A DNA stretch of 47,147 nucleotides, taken from Actinospineispora spinosispora DSM 44797 (GTDB lineage: Bacteria; Actinomycetota; Actinomycetes; Mycobacteriales; Pseudonocardiaceae). Shown here one piece after another: positions 8,622 through 16,663 of the stretch. The notes beneath the pieces were generated by a model that had not been told where the DNA came from, did no database searches, and saw only the letters and a program-made list of their open reading frames with translations. Made by a program: the position numbers and the translations under genes. The stretch's first letter is position 1; each line of letters starts with the position of its first letter. Where the stretch lies: positions 1 to 47,147 of the forward strand of contig NZ_AUBB01000048.1 of the NCBI RefSeq assembly GCF_000429025.1, in the 5' to 3' direction.

Positions 8622-9605
8622 TCAGGTTCCGTAGCGATCCAGCAGCTGCCGCGCGATCGTCGCGATCCGGTCGCGCAGCTCGGGCGGCGCCAGTACCTCG
8701 ACCTCGACGCCGAGGCGCAGCCACACCGACTCGGCGTGGCGGACCGACTCGATGGGCACGGTGGCGGTGATCCAGCCGTCGGCGTCCGGCTCGGTCGCGG
8801 TGTCCTGGACGGCGCGTGCCTCGGTCGAGCCGACCAGCCACTCCACCAGCTGCACGCCTCGCGGTGAGAGCCGGACCGTCGCGCTGCCCCGCCACATCGC
8901 GGCCTTGAGCTCGGCCGAGCGCTGTTCCCAGTACCCGGCCAGCGAGAAGTCCGGCGGACGGGTCGCGGCCTCGGTCCGCCGGGTCAGTTCGAGCACCCGG
9001 GCCACCCGGTAGCTGCGCGGGCCCGGTTCGGCTTCGTCCGAGCGCGTGGCGACCAGGTACCAGACGCCCGCCTTCAGTACCAGGCCCAACGGGTCCAGCT
9101 CGCGGTCCCGGATCGTGCGGTCCCACCGCTGGTATCGCACCGAGATCCGGGTACCGGACCAGACCGCGTCGGCGATCGCCGCGAGGAACGGGGTCGGCTG
9201 CGGATCACGGAACCAGCCGGGTGCGTCCAGGTGGAACCGTTCCGTCGCGCGGGTCGCACGATCCCGCAGGTCGGCCGGGAGCGCGGCGCCCAGCTTGAGC
9301 TGGGCGGCCGCGAGGGCGCTGCCGAGACCGAGCTCCGCGGCCGCTCCTGGCACCCCGGCGAGGAACAGCGTGTCTGCTTCGTCGCCGGTCAGCCCCGTCA
9401 GCCGGGTCCGATAGCCGTCCAGCAGCTGGTAGCCGCCGAGCGGCCCCCGGTCGGCGTAGATCGGCACACCGGACGCGCTGAGCGACTCGACGTCCCGGTA
9501 CACCGTCCGCACCGACACCTCCAGCTCGGCCGCCAGCTCGGGCGCGGTCATCCGCCCCCGGTTCTGCAGCAACAGCAGAAGGGACAGCAACCGACTCGCG
9601 CGCAT
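8622..9605 (-). CDS. YafY-type HTH-WYL transcriptional regulator
   Basis: 327 residues. An N-terminal winged helix (about 1-55, RASRLLSLLLLLQNRGRMTAPELA through VSVRTVYRDVESL) is followed by a middle WYL domain (about 145-215: ISVRYQRWDRTIRDRELDPLGLVLKAGVWYLVA). A C-terminal WCX extension ends in LAPPELRDRIATIARQLLDRYG. WYL regulators sense small ligands or nucleic acid and mostly act locally. This one is divergent from a TIGR03086-like gene. The 61-bp gap holds an inverted repeat at 9625-9645, its likely operator. Confidence 0.9.
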   Translation of the reverse strand: MRASRLLSLLLLLQNRGRMTAPELAAELEVSVRTVYRDVESLSASGVPIYADRGPLGGYQLLDGYRTRLTGLTGDEADTLFLAGVPGAAAELGLGSALAAAQLKLGAALPADLRDRATRATERFHLDAPGWFRDPQPTPFLAAIADAVWSGTRISVRYQRWDRTIRDRELDPLGLVLKAGVWYLVATRSDEAEPGPRSYRVARVLELTRRTEAATRPPDFSLAGYWEQRSAELKAAMWRGSATVRLSPRGVQLVEWLVGSTEARAVQDTATEPDADGWITATVPIESVRHAESVWLRLGVEVEVLAPPELRDRIATIARQLLDRYGT

Positions 9606-9624
9606 GACCCAAGTCTGACGCAGT

Positions 9625-9645
9625 ACCTGTCAGAAGATGTCAGGT
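9625..9645. promoter_or_regulatory. Candidate operator between WYL regulator and TIGR03086 gene
   Basis: ACCTGTCA at 9625-9632 and TGTCAGGT at 9638-9645 form an inverted repeat with one mismatch across a 5-base spacer. TGTCAG is also directly repeated within it. It sits between the divergent starts (9605 and 9667), where a self-regulating WYL protein would bind. This is inference from position and symmetry only. Confidence 0.4.
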
Positions 9646-9666
9646 ATGTGCTCGAAGCTCTGTGTC

Positions 9667-10266
9667 ATGAGCATCCCCGAGCAGACCCTCTTCGGCACCG
9701 CCTGCCAGGCCCTGAGCACCGTGATCGGCCAGATCGGCGCCGAGGACTGGGATCGTAAGACCACACCGAGCGGCGGCTTCCCCGGCCGCATTGTGCGCGA
9801 GGTCGTGGCATCGCACGCCAAGGAGAACCGCTGGGTCGGCCATGTGCTGGCCGGCGGCACGATCGAGGACGGAACGACGCTGTACCCCGAGTACCCGGCG
9901 GACCTCAGCGGTCCGGACGCGGTCTCGGCGTGGCACGAGGTCACCGCCACCGCGGCCTCGGACGTGCTCGCGCTGGACGATCCTTCGCGGCCCGTGCACC
10001 TGTCGTTCGGCTCGTTCGGTGACTTCACCGCGCGGGACTACCTGCAACAGGTCATCACCTACCACGGGTTCGAGACCTTCGACCTGGCCCGGCTCCTCGG
10101 CCTCGACTCCACGCTTCCTTCCGATCTGGTGGCGGGGTTGACAGTGATCATGTCCGAGGTGGCTGAGCAGTGGCGGACGTGGGGAGTCTTCGGGCCCGAG
10201 GTGACTGTCTCCCCGGACGCGAACGCTCAGGCGAAGCTCCTGGCTTTGTCAGGCCGCACCCCCTGA
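9667..10266 (+). CDS. TIGR03086/DinB-like metal-binding protein
   Basis: 199 residues from the ATG at 9667; ATGs at 9637 and 9646 read in frame but place the start inside the inverted repeat. The four-helix DinB/mycothiol-S-transferase-like fold is suggested by VASHAKENRWVGHVL near 40-55 and by ITYHGFETFDLARLLG near 128-145. These His and acidic residues are the usual metal-ligand positions. In actinobacteria many relatives are mycothiol-dependent or of unknown activity, so no reaction is assigned. Divergence from a WYL regulator suggests local control. Confidence 0.72.
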   Translation: MSIPEQTLFGTACQALSTVIGQIGAEDWDRKTTPSGGFPGRIVREVVASHAKENRWVGHVLAGGTIEDGTTLYPEYPADLSGPDAVSAWHEVTATAASDVLALDDPSRPVHLSFGSFGDFTARDYLQQVITYHGFETFDLARLLGLDSTLPSDLVAGLTVIMSEVAEQWRTWGVFGPEVTVSPDANAQAKLLALSGRTP

Positions 10267-10290
10267 GTGCCCACGCCCCCGGTCCAGCAC

Positions 10291-10354
10291 CACCGCGAGT
10301 CGCGGATTCCATCACCGCGAGTCGCTGGATTCCGTCAGCGCGAGTCGCTGGATT
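10291..10354. repeat. Three short direct repeats (22-23 bp period)
   Basis: CACCGCGAGTCGCGGATTCC at 10291-10310 is followed by two near copies at 10313-10333 and 10336-10354, with the core GCGAGTCGC(T)GGATT. They lie in the gap downstream of the TIGR03086-like gene, just before hairpin element B. The copies touch almost end to end, so there are no CRISPR-like spacers. The role is unknown. Confidence 0.7.
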
Positions 10355-10370
10355 GTGCGGCGTCGGGGCG

Positions 10371-10767
10371 TCCCCGCTGGCCGTCCAGTGTCTTGGCGTG
10401 GTCGGGCGGTATCAACCCCCGGCTTCGCCGGCCTCGCGCTCGTTCCTGGTTGCACGCCGTTCGGGGGCGAGGGTTCCGGGTTGACACCGCCCGACCACGC
10501 CAAGTGCGGGCCAGGATCGCGGGGAAGGGAGCAGTGTGCGGGCTCTTTCGGCGGGGCTGCGGCCGCGGCCTGTGGCGCCTTGTTGGGTCACGGCTGCGCC
10601 GCGCCCCTGCGTCCGGCGTGCAGTGCGTGCCCCGGGCGTGCGGTGCGTGCCCGGGGCGCACTTCGCCGCCAGCGTCCCAACCGTCACGCCAGTCACATCT
10701 CGCAGAGGCTCGTGTTGCGTCGCAGATGCTGCAGTGTCTGCGACGCAGCGTGTGGATCTGCGAAGTC
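10371..10767. repeat. Locus B: dispersed hairpin element, single copy
   Basis: It begins with the boundary motif TCCCCGCTGG (10371-10380), shared with both ends of locus C. Hairpin P3 follows, with 27-bp arms at 10392-10418 and 10478-10504 that differ at one position. Next come half of P1 (CCAGGATCGCGGGG), a diverged spacer, and palindrome P2 (about 10701-10763, CGCAGAGGCTCGTG ... ATCTGCGAAG). No credible protein is encoded. The remaining bases before the next gene hold only its leader. Confidence 0.82.
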
Positions 10768-10811
10768 AGGGGTCGCCAGCGGAGAACCGGTGCACGCCAT
10801 ACAGTGCAGGC

Positions 10812-11279
10812 ATGGCACCTACGATCGCCCGTGCGGATCGCGTGGACCGCGCGGCACTCACCGAGTTCCTGTCCACCCGTCACCACGCGTTGCTGATCAC
10901 CGACCGCGCCGACGGCGGGGTCCAGACCTCCCCCGTGACCTGCGGTGTCGACTCCGAGGGTCGCATCGTGGTGTCCACTTACCCGGCTCGGGCCAAGGTC
11001 ACCAACATCCGGCGGACCGGCCGAGCCTCGGCCTGTGTGCTGTCGGACGAGTGGAACGGGGCGTGGGTCCAGGTCGACGGCACCGCGGAGGTTCTGGACC
11101 TGCCGGAGGCGCTCGACGGGCTTGTCGAGTATTTCCGATGCATCTCCGGGGAGCACCCGGACTGGGACGAGTACCGCGACGCGATGCAGCGCCAGGGCAA
11201 GAGTCTGATCCGGCTGACGATCGAGAAGTGGGGACCGATCGCGACCGGCGGCTTCCCGCCGGACCGGGCACCCGCCTGA
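10812..11279 (+). CDS. PPOX-class (probable F420/flavin-dependent) oxidoreductase
   Basis: 155 residues, the usual size of single-domain split-barrel pyridoxamine-oxidase-like proteins (TIGR03618/F420-dependent type). Seen: LTEFLSTRHHALLITDRADGGVQTSPVTCGVDSEGRIVVST near the N-terminus, a typical two-strand start with cofactor-contacting S-P-V. KVTNIRRTGRASACVLSD and WVQVDGTAEVLD follow, and the protein ends KWGPIATGGFPPD. The W-G-x-x-x-x-GG end is common in the actinobacterial F420 group. The substrate is unknown. The start at 10812 is chosen because the family begins here; an upstream open frame runs back into element B and is spurious. Confidence 0.82.
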   Translation: MAPTIARADRVDRAALTEFLSTRHHALLITDRADGGVQTSPVTCGVDSEGRIVVSTYPARAKVTNIRRTGRASACVLSDEWNGAWVQVDGTAEVLDLPEALDGLVEYFRCISGEHPDWDEYRDAMQRQGKSLIRLTIEKWGPIATGGFPPDRAPA

Positions 11280-11297
11280 GGGTCTGACCGGCGCCCG

Positions 11298-11333
11298 TAC
11301 ACTGGGGGCTTCCCTAGGAGGTCTCCACCCCCC
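11298..11333 (+). promoter_or_regulatory. Probable promoter -10 and leader of the CNNM/CorC operon
   Basis: TACACT at 11298-11303 is a good -10 hexamer; no convincing -35 was found. A perfect AGGAGGT at 11316-11322 follows in a C-rich leader. A run of five G (11304-11308) can pair either with the C run at 11328-11333, looping out AGGAGGT, or with the Pro codons of the small frame at 11337-11341. The two pairings compete, so the leader could switch the small frame on and off. The structure is inferred, not measured. Confidence 0.4.
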
Positions 11334-11351
11334 GTGCCCCCGCCCTGTTGA
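11334..11351 (+). CDS. Tiny upstream reading frame M-P-P-P-C (candidate leader peptide)
   Basis: GTG CCC CCG CCC TGT TGA reads Met-Pro-Pro-Pro-Cys-stop. A perfect AGGAGGT ends 11 bases upstream, which is a rather long spacing. The stop lies 10 bases before the ATG of the CNNM/CorC-type gene. Three consecutive prolines stall ribosomes unless EF-P acts. Proline-rich leaders are known to control Mg2+ transporter genes (mgtL of Salmonella). The downstream protein belongs to a family linked to Mg2+/Co2+ transport, so a translation-sensing leader is plausible. The main weakness is that the ribosome site could serve the downstream ATG, although it lies 39 bases away. Confidence 0.35.
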   Translation: MPPPC

Positions 11352-11361
11352 GCGATTCATC

Positions 11362-12699
11362 ATGAGCACGCTCTGGTCGGTTCTCGGAGTACTCGCGGTA
11401 CTGGCGCTCACGTTCGCCGCCGCGCTGTTCGTCGCGGCCGAATTCTCCCTCACGACCCTCGAACGCAGTCAGGTCGACTCACACGTCAACGAAGCCGGTG
11501 ATCGGCGTGCACTGCAGGTGCAGCGTGCGCACCGGACGTTGTCGTTCCAGCTGTCCGGTGCGCAGCTCGGCATCACCATCACGACCCTGATCACCGGCTA
11601 CATCGCCGAGCCCGCATTGTCGGTGTTGATCACGCCCCCGCTCGAGGCGATCGGGCTACCTGACGGGGCGATCGCTCCGGTCAACCTGACGATCACCCTG
11701 GCGCTGGCCACCGCGTTGTCCGTGGTGTTCGGCGAGCTGGTCCCGAAACACCTGGCGATCGCTCGTCCGCTGCCCACCGCGCGCGCGGTGGCGGGTCTGC
11801 AGACCGGGTTCAGCCGTGCCTTCCGGTGGCTGATCAACGCGCTCAACTCGTCGGCCAACTGGCTGGTGCGCAAGCTCGGCGTCGAGCCCGCCGAGGAGCT
11901 GCGGTCGGCCCGGTCGCCGGACGAGCTGCGCGCGCTGGTGTCCAGCAGCGCCGAGCACGGCACCCTCGACGAAGGCACCGCGATGCTGCTCGCCAGGGCG
12001 ATCCGGTTCACCGACCGGGTCGCCGAGGACCTGATGACTCCGAGAGTGCAGGTCAAGGCACTGGAAACGGATGCGACCGTGGCGGACCTGGTGGCCACCT
12101 CGCTGGAGACCGGGTTCTCCCGGTTCCCGGTCTACCGCCACGACCTCGACGAGATCCGGGGCGTCGTGCACGTCAAACAGACCTTCGGGGTACCCGCCGA
12201 CCAGCGTGCGAGCACCACGATGGCCGAGCTGGCGCGGCCGGTGCTGACCGTGCCGGACTCGTTGGACGGCGACGCGCTGCTCGGTCGGCTCCGCATGGGC
12301 GAGTCGGAGATCGCGATCGTCGTCGACGAGTACGGCGGAACGGCGGGCATCGTGACGCTGGAGGACCTCGTCGAGGAGATCGTCGGCGACGTCAGGGACG
12401 AGCACGACCAGGCCGGTCCGAGCCCGGTCCGACAGCTCGGGCAGGACGGCTGGCTGGTGTCCGGGCTGCTGCGCGGCGACGAGCTGGTCGAGGCGACCGG
12501 CTTCGTGCTGCCCGAAGGCGACTACGAGACGATCGCCGGCCTGCTGCTGGAGCGGCTCGGGCGCATCCCGGAGGTCGGCGACTTCGTCGACGTCGACGGG
12601 TGGCGCCTGACCGTGATGCGCAGGGAACGCAACCGGGTCGCCGAGCTCCGTCTGGCCCGGCGCACCTCGCTGAACGGACCGTCGGAGCTTCACCGATGA
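11362..12699 (+). CDS. CNNM/CorC-type hemolysin-family membrane protein
   Basis: 445 residues. The CNNM (DUF21) transmembrane domain covers about 1-200, with the motif GAQLGITITTLITGYIAEPAL and the later FGELVPKHLAIARP. A CBS-domain pair (about 215-340, RFTDRVAEDLMTPRVQVKALE then IAIVVDEYGGTAGIVTLEDLVEEIVGDV) and a C-terminal CorC_HlyC domain (about 355-435) follow. Members export or exchange divalent cations, best shown for Mg2+ and Co2+; the hemolysin name is historical. It overlaps the paralogue encoded next by 4 bp (ATGA). A small Pro-rich frame and a G/C-run leader precede it. Confidence 0.92.
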   Translation: MSTLWSVLGVLAVLALTFAAALFVAAEFSLTTLERSQVDSHVNEAGDRRALQVQRAHRTLSFQLSGAQLGITITTLITGYIAEPALSVLITPPLEAIGLPDGAIAPVNLTITLALATALSVVFGELVPKHLAIARPLPTARAVAGLQTGFSRAFRWLINALNSSANWLVRKLGVEPAEELRSARSPDELRALVSSSAEHGTLDEGTAMLLARAIRFTDRVAEDLMTPRVQVKALETDATVADLVATSLETGFSRFPVYRHDLDEIRGVVHVKQTFGVPADQRASTTMAELARPVLTVPDSLDGDALLGRLRMGESEIAIVVDEYGGTAGIVTLEDLVEEIVGDVRDEHDQAGPSPVRQLGQDGWLVSGLLRGDELVEATGFVLPEGDYETIAGLLLERLGRIPEVGDFVDVDGWRLTVMRRERNRVAELRLARRTSLNGPSELHR

Positions 12700-13754
12700 G
12701 CGAGTTGGTCGCAGTCCTCGTCTCGGTGCTGCTGCTCGCCGGCAACGCGTTCTTCGTCGGCGCGGAGTTCGCGGTGATCAGTGCCCGGCGCGACCGGCTG
12801 CTCGCGATGGCCGAGGGCGGCAGCGCCGGAGCCCGCTCCACCCTGCGCGCCGGGGAGCACCTGCCGTTGCTGATCGCCGGAGCGCAGCTGGGCATCACGC
12901 TGTGCTCGCTCGGCCTCGGCCGCCTCGGTGAGCCTGCCGTGGCGAGCCTGCTGGAGCGCCCGTTCGCGCTGCTGGGGCTGCCCAGCGCGATCCTGCACCC
13001 GATCGCGTTCACCCTCGGCCTCGGCATCGTGGTCGTCCTGCACACGGTGATCGGCGAGATGGTTCCGAAGAACCTCGCGATCGCCGGCCCGGAACGTGCC
13101 GCGGTGATCCTGGTGCCCGCGCACTACGCGTTCTGCCGCTTCACCAGCCCGGTGCTGTCGCTGTTCACCGCCGCGGCGACGGTCGTGCTGCGCCTGGTCA
13201 AGGTCACGCCCAGGGAGGAGATGGACAGCGCCTACACCCAGGCCGAGTTCAGCGAGATGATCGCCGACTCGCGCCGGGAAGGCCTGCTCGACGATCAGGA
13301 GAGCAGCCGGCTCACCGAGACGCTCGGTTCCACCGGGCGCACGGTGGCCGACGTGATCGTTCCGCTGGACCGCGTGGTCACGTTGCCCGTGTCCCCCACC
13401 GTCGGCGACGTCTCCGCGGCGGTCGCACAGGTCGGGGTCTCCCGCTTCCCGTTGAAGGACGGCTCCGGCCGCCTCGTCGGCTACCTCCACGTCAAGGACG
13501 TGCTGCCCGAGCTGGACGACCCGACGGCGGTCGTGCCGGCCAGCCGGGTACGCGGGCTTCCGGAGATTCCCTGCGACGCCAGGCTCGACGACGCACTCGC
13601 CGCGCTGCGCAGGTCGCAGGCGCACCTGGCCAGGGTCGTCACCGACCGGGGCGGCGAGACCGTCGGTGTGGTCTCCATGGACGACCTGGTCCAGTACTAC
13701 GTGGGAGCGGTGCGCGCGGACCCTTCCGGCACCTCATCCGGCCACGCGTCGTAG
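12696..13754 (+). CDS. Second CNNM/CorC-type membrane protein, short form
   Basis: 352 residues. The CNNM domain covers about 1-195 (GAEFAVISARRDRLLAMAEGG, GAQLGITLCSLGLGRLGEPA, GEMVPKNLAIAGPERA). A CBS pair lies at about 215-335 (VADVIVPLDRVVTLP, then VGVVSMDDLVQYYVGAV). Unlike its upstream paralogue it lacks the CorC_HlyC C-terminal domain. Such long-short tandem pairs are common in actinobacteria and may form heterodimers. It is translationally coupled to the first gene by a 4-bp overlap. It is followed after 10 bp by the glycosylase-annotated gene. Confidence 0.92.
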   Translation: MSELVAVLVSVLLLAGNAFFVGAEFAVISARRDRLLAMAEGGSAGARSTLRAGEHLPLLIAGAQLGITLCSLGLGRLGEPAVASLLERPFALLGLPSAILHPIAFTLGLGIVVVLHTVIGEMVPKNLAIAGPERAAVILVPAHYAFCRFTSPVLSLFTAAATVVLRLVKVTPREEMDSAYTQAEFSEMIADSRREGLLDDQESSRLTETLGSTGRTVADVIVPLDRVVTLPVSPTVGDVSAAVAQVGVSRFPLKDGSGRLVGYLHVKDVLPELDDPTAVVPASRVRGLPEIPCDARLDDALAALRRSQAHLARVVTDRGGETVGVVSMDDLVQYYVGAVRADPSGTSSGHAS

Positions 13755-13764
13755 GTTCGACGTC

Positions 13765-14637
13765 GTGCAGGTGTGGGACGAGCCGACCTGGCGTGCTCGC
13801 CAGTACGCGCATCGGGAGCGGGTGAACCGGTGGACGCAGCCGCACCGGGAGCGTCGCCGCGAAGGCCGGCCGCACCCGGTGCTGGATTTCCTGTTCACCT
13901 ACTACTCGTTCCGCCCGAGCAGGTTGGAGCGCTGGCACCCCGGCCCCGGGGTGGTGCTCGGCGGCGACGCGGACGAGTTCCTCGGGACCCCGGGCTACCG
14001 CCGGGTGAGCGACGGAGTGGTGTTCGACCCGGTGCTGTTGCCGGACAACCGCCGGACGACGGCACGATTCGTGGTGTCGCTGCTGAGAGCTACGGCGTCC
14101 CGCCCGGCTCGCTTGAGCTGCTTCGGTCTGCACGAGTGGGCGATGGTCTACCGGGACGACTCACCGCGCCACGAGCAGCTACCGCTGCGGCTGGGGTCGG
14201 CCGGCACGGACACCGTCGTCGAGTCCCTGCCGGTGCGCTGCACCCACCACGACGCGTTCCGCTTCTTCACCGCCCCGGCTCGGCCGCTCAACGCGACCTT
14301 CCCGACCAGGGAGGGCCAGGTGGACTCCGAACAGCCCGGGTGTCTCCACGCGACGATGGATCTTTATAAGTGGAGTTACAAGCTCGCCCCGGCGACACCC
14401 GCTGAGCTGGTCGCCGACTGCTTCGAGCTCGCCGCGCGGGTCCGGGAGATGGACATGCGCGCCAGCCCCTACGACCTCAGCGAGCTGGGCTACTCAGCGG
14501 TCCGGATCGAGACGGCGGCCGGCCGCGCGGAATACGTCCGTGCGCAGTCGGAGTTCGCCGAGGCCGCGGTGCCTCTGCGTGCCAGGTTGATCGAGTTCGC
14601 GGAACGTCTCACGGAGCCGTCACCAGCGGTTCAGTAG
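13765..14637 (+). CDS. Actinobacterial protein usually annotated 3-methyladenine DNA glycosylase
   Basis: 290 residues from the GTG at 13765; GTG at 13771 is an alternative, and frames further upstream overlap the preceding gene. The sequence QVWDEPTWRARQYAHRERVNRW, TYYSFRPSRLERWHPGPG and CFGLHEWAMVYR matches a family often labelled 3-methyladenine DNA glycosylase. I see no helix-hairpin-helix or other glycosylase motif that proves the activity. MDLYKWSYKLAPATPAELVADCFELA near 205-230 looks like a conserved core. Enzymatic function is therefore unconfirmed. It starts 10 bp after the second CNNM gene and may be in that operon. Confidence 0.7.
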   Translation: MQVWDEPTWRARQYAHRERVNRWTQPHRERRREGRPHPVLDFLFTYYSFRPSRLERWHPGPGVVLGGDADEFLGTPGYRRVSDGVVFDPVLLPDNRRTTARFVVSLLRATASRPARLSCFGLHEWAMVYRDDSPRHEQLPLRLGSAGTDTVVESLPVRCTHHDAFRFFTAPARPLNATFPTREGQVDSEQPGCLHATMDLYKWSYKLAPATPAELVADCFELAARVREMDMRASPYDLSELGYSAVRIETAAGRAEYVRAQSEFAEAAVPLRARLIEFAERLTEPSPAVQ

Positions 14638-14648
14638 CTGGCGTCAAT

Positions 14649-14660
14649 CACCCGCGGGTG
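14649..14660. terminator. Short palindrome between convergent genes
   Basis: CACCCGCGGGTG is a perfect 12-bp palindrome in the 27-bp gap between the convergent stops at 14637 and 14665. It may help end both transcripts, but the loop is minimal and there is no T tract. Confidence 0.3.
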
Positions 14661-14664
14661 GGTC

Positions 14665-15243
14665 TCAGCTGATGCGCTTCGTCGCCCGACGCCTGCTCAG
14701 CTCGTCGGTCGGGGTCTCCTCGATGACGAGCCCGTCGGCGCGCTCGGCCGGGAACTCCTTGATCGTGCCGCTGATCTCACGCATCGCACCGCCGATGGCG
14801 ATACCGAACACACCCTGACCACCCTGAAGCAGGTCGACGACCTCTTCGGGCGACGCACACTCGTAGACCGTCGTACCGTCACTGAGCAGCGTGATCCCGG
14901 CCAGGTCCCGAACACCTCGTGCCCTCAGGTGGTCCACGGCCAACCGGATGTTCTGCAGTGACACACCGGCGTCCAGCAGCCGCTTCACGACCTTCAGTAC
15001 CAGGACGTCCTTGAACGAGTACAACCGCTGGGTGCCGGAGCCGGAGGCGCTCCTTATGGTCGGAACGACCAGCCCGGTCCGTGCCCAGTAGTCCAGCTGC
15101 CGGTAGGTGATACCCACTACCTGGCAGGCGGTCGGGCCTCGGTAGCCGCTGAGCTGGTCCGGCAGCCCGTCCGCCAGATCCGCGCCGGGGAACAGCTCGC
15201 CCTGCCCGGCCGGCTCGTCAGGGGCTTCGAAGTCCATAACCAT
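14665..15243 (-). CDS. MerR-family regulator, ResR (Rv1830)-like
   Basis: 192 residues. The MerR winged helix lies at about 38-110 (ACQVVGITYRQLDYWARTGLVVPTIRSASGSGTQRLYSFKDVLVLKVVKRLLDAG), with a C-terminal region (LLSDGTTVYECASPEEVVDLLQGGQGVFGIAIGG). No metal-binding Cys set is present, unlike MerR or CueR. The gene order garA, ftsR, DUF151, this gene matches Mycobacterium tuberculosis Rv1827 to Rv1830, where the last is a regulator tied to growth and antibiotic resilience (ResR). No Shine-Dalgarno is visible at 15243; an ATG at 15237 is an alternative start. Confidence 0.85.
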   Translation of the reverse strand: MVMDFEAPDEPAGQGELFPGADLADGLPDQLSGYRGPTACQVVGITYRQLDYWARTGLVVPTIRSASGSGTQRLYSFKDVLVLKVVKRLLDAGVSLQNIRLAVDHLRARGVRDLAGITLLSDGTTVYECASPEEVVDLLQGGQGVFGIAIGGAMREISGTIKEFPAERADGLVIEETPTDELSRRRATKRIS

Positions 15244-15303
15244 GACCGTAAGAGGAGGTCACCGCGCGGTCAACGCGACGCGCGGGAACCGTGAAGGGGA
15301 ACT

Positions 15304-15777
15304 TCAGGGTTGAGCCCCACGAAAATCCTCCGGCGAGACCGAATCGAGGAACTCACGGAACTTCTCCACCTCGTCCTCCTGCTCATCGGGGATGATCAGG
15401 CCGGCCTCGGCGAGGACGTTCTCCTCGGCGTGGATCGGAACCCCCACCCGCAGCGCCAGCGCGACCGAGTCACTCGGCCGGGCGGACACTCGGGCACCTC
15501 CGTCGAACACCAGCTCGGCGAAGAAGGTGCCTTCCTGAAGATCCGTGATGCGAACCTGCTCGAGGCGGCGACCCAACGACTTGATCACGTCTTTCAACAA
15601 GTCGTGAGTCAGTGGCCTCGCCGGTTTCACACCCTGTTGCTCGAGTGCGATAGCGGTAGCCTCGACCGAACCGATCCAGATCGGAAGGTAACGGTCGCCG
15701 TTGGTCTCCCGCAGTAGAAGAATGGGCTGGTTTGCGGGTAGCTCTACCCGAACACCCACCACGCGCATCTCACTCAC
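15304..15777 (-). CDS. Bifunctional nuclease family (DUF151) protein
   Basis: 157 residues, the full length of the family. Seen: VVGVRVELPANQPILLLRE, RYLPIWIGSVEATAIALEQQG near 29-50 and RPLTHDLLKDVI near 54-65, then FFAELVF and RPSDSVALALRVGVPIHAEENVLAEAG, all diagnostic. Characterised relatives cleave RNA and DNA, but most bacterial members have no known target. It sits between the ftsR- and resR-like genes on the same strand, equivalent to Rv1829. The GTG start has AGGGAGGCG about 9 bases upstream; an ATG at 15768 is the alternative. Confidence 0.9.
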   Translation of the reverse strand: MSEMRVVGVRVELPANQPILLLRETNGDRYLPIWIGSVEATAIALEQQGVKPARPLTHDLLKDVIKSLGRRLEQVRITDLQEGTFFAELVFDGGARVSARPSDSVALALRVGVPIHAEENVLAEAGLIIPDEQEDEVEKFREFLDSVSPEDFRGAQP

Positions 15778-15940
15778 GCGTCTCGCCTCCCTCCCCGACG
15801 GGGACTAGCACCACCTGATCGGCCCAGCGCTGGAACCTGTGGTCGGGTCGGATCCGATGGACCCTGATACATGAAGACGCTACACGGGCTAGCGGCGGTT
15901 CGCGCGCCGTCTGGCGACGGAAAACCGCTCTGGCCCAGAT

Positions 15941-16663
15941 TCATCGAGGAAGACCCTCCCGCAGACCCACACGGATCAGCAGAGCGTGCAGTCGCACCGA
16001 CAGACCGGCCATCTCGCGGAGCAGATCCTCGGCGCGCGCGGCGGCATCCGGGTCACGCTGCCTCGCCACGGGCCCGACCACCTGCTGCAGCAGACCCGTC
16101 TCACGGTCCGCCGCCGCGCGGAAGGCCCGCAGATGCCTCGGCTCGATACCGAACTCGGTCAGCGCACTCGCGGTACGAGCGAGCGCCACGGCGTCCACGT
16201 CGTAGAACCCGGACTGGCCGGACCGGACGATGCCGTACTGCTCCAGCGCGGCGAGCATCGACGAACTGATCTCGGCTTCGCTGAGCAGGTCTTCCCGGGT
16301 CAACCGGACCTTCGTCGGAGCGCTCACCTGCTCAGGTTCCCCGCTGGGGACCACAACCAGTGGACGCGACTCGCCCGAGTTCACTCGATCTCGGTCGTCC
16401 AACTGTTGTTTGATCACCTTCAGCGGAAGGTACTGATCGCGCTGCGCCGCGAGGACGAACCGCAACCGGTCGAGGTCGTCACCGGAGAACTGCCGGTAGC
16501 CCGACGCGCTCCTGGCCGGGGACACGAGACCTTCCGATTCCAAGAAACGAATCTTGGAGATGGTCACGTCCGGGAACTCACCCCGGAGCCGGTCGAGCAC
16601 CGCGCCGATGCTCCACCGGCCGTCCTCGGAACCACGCCCCCTCGACCAGTGCGGGGCGGTCAC
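15941..16663 (-). CDS. ftsR: MerR-type transcriptional regulator FtsR
   Basis: 240 residues. The MerR helix-turn-helix is at about 17-85 (SIGAVLDRLRGEFPDVTISKIRFLESEGLV then SGYRQFSGDDLDRLRFVLAAQRDQYLPLKVI). A long C-terminal regulatory region (LSEAEISSSMLAALEQYGIV, FYDVDAVALARTASALTEFGIEPRHLR) fits the Rv1828/Cg1631 family. The Corynebacterium protein activates ftsZ, linking it to division. It overlaps garA by 4 bp (GTGA), the conserved order. Downstream is a 163-bp gap to the DUF151 gene, so DUF151 may have its own promoter there. Confidence 0.9.
   Translation of the reverse strand: MTAPHWSRGRGSEDGRWSIGAVLDRLRGEFPDVTISKIRFLESEGLVSPARSASGYRQFSGDDLDRLRFVLAAQRDQYLPLKVIKQQLDDRDRVNSGESRPLVVVPSGEPEQVSAPTKVRLTREDLLSEAEISSSMLAALEQYGIVRSGQSGFYDVDAVALARTASALTEFGIEPRHLRAFRAAADRETGLLQQVVGPVARQRDPDAAARAEDLLREMAGLSVRLHALLIRVGLREGLPR

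Noticed and set aside
10291..10354. A short CRISPR-like array
   Set aside because: The repeats are almost contiguous, with 2-base gaps. There are no spacers and no cas genes.
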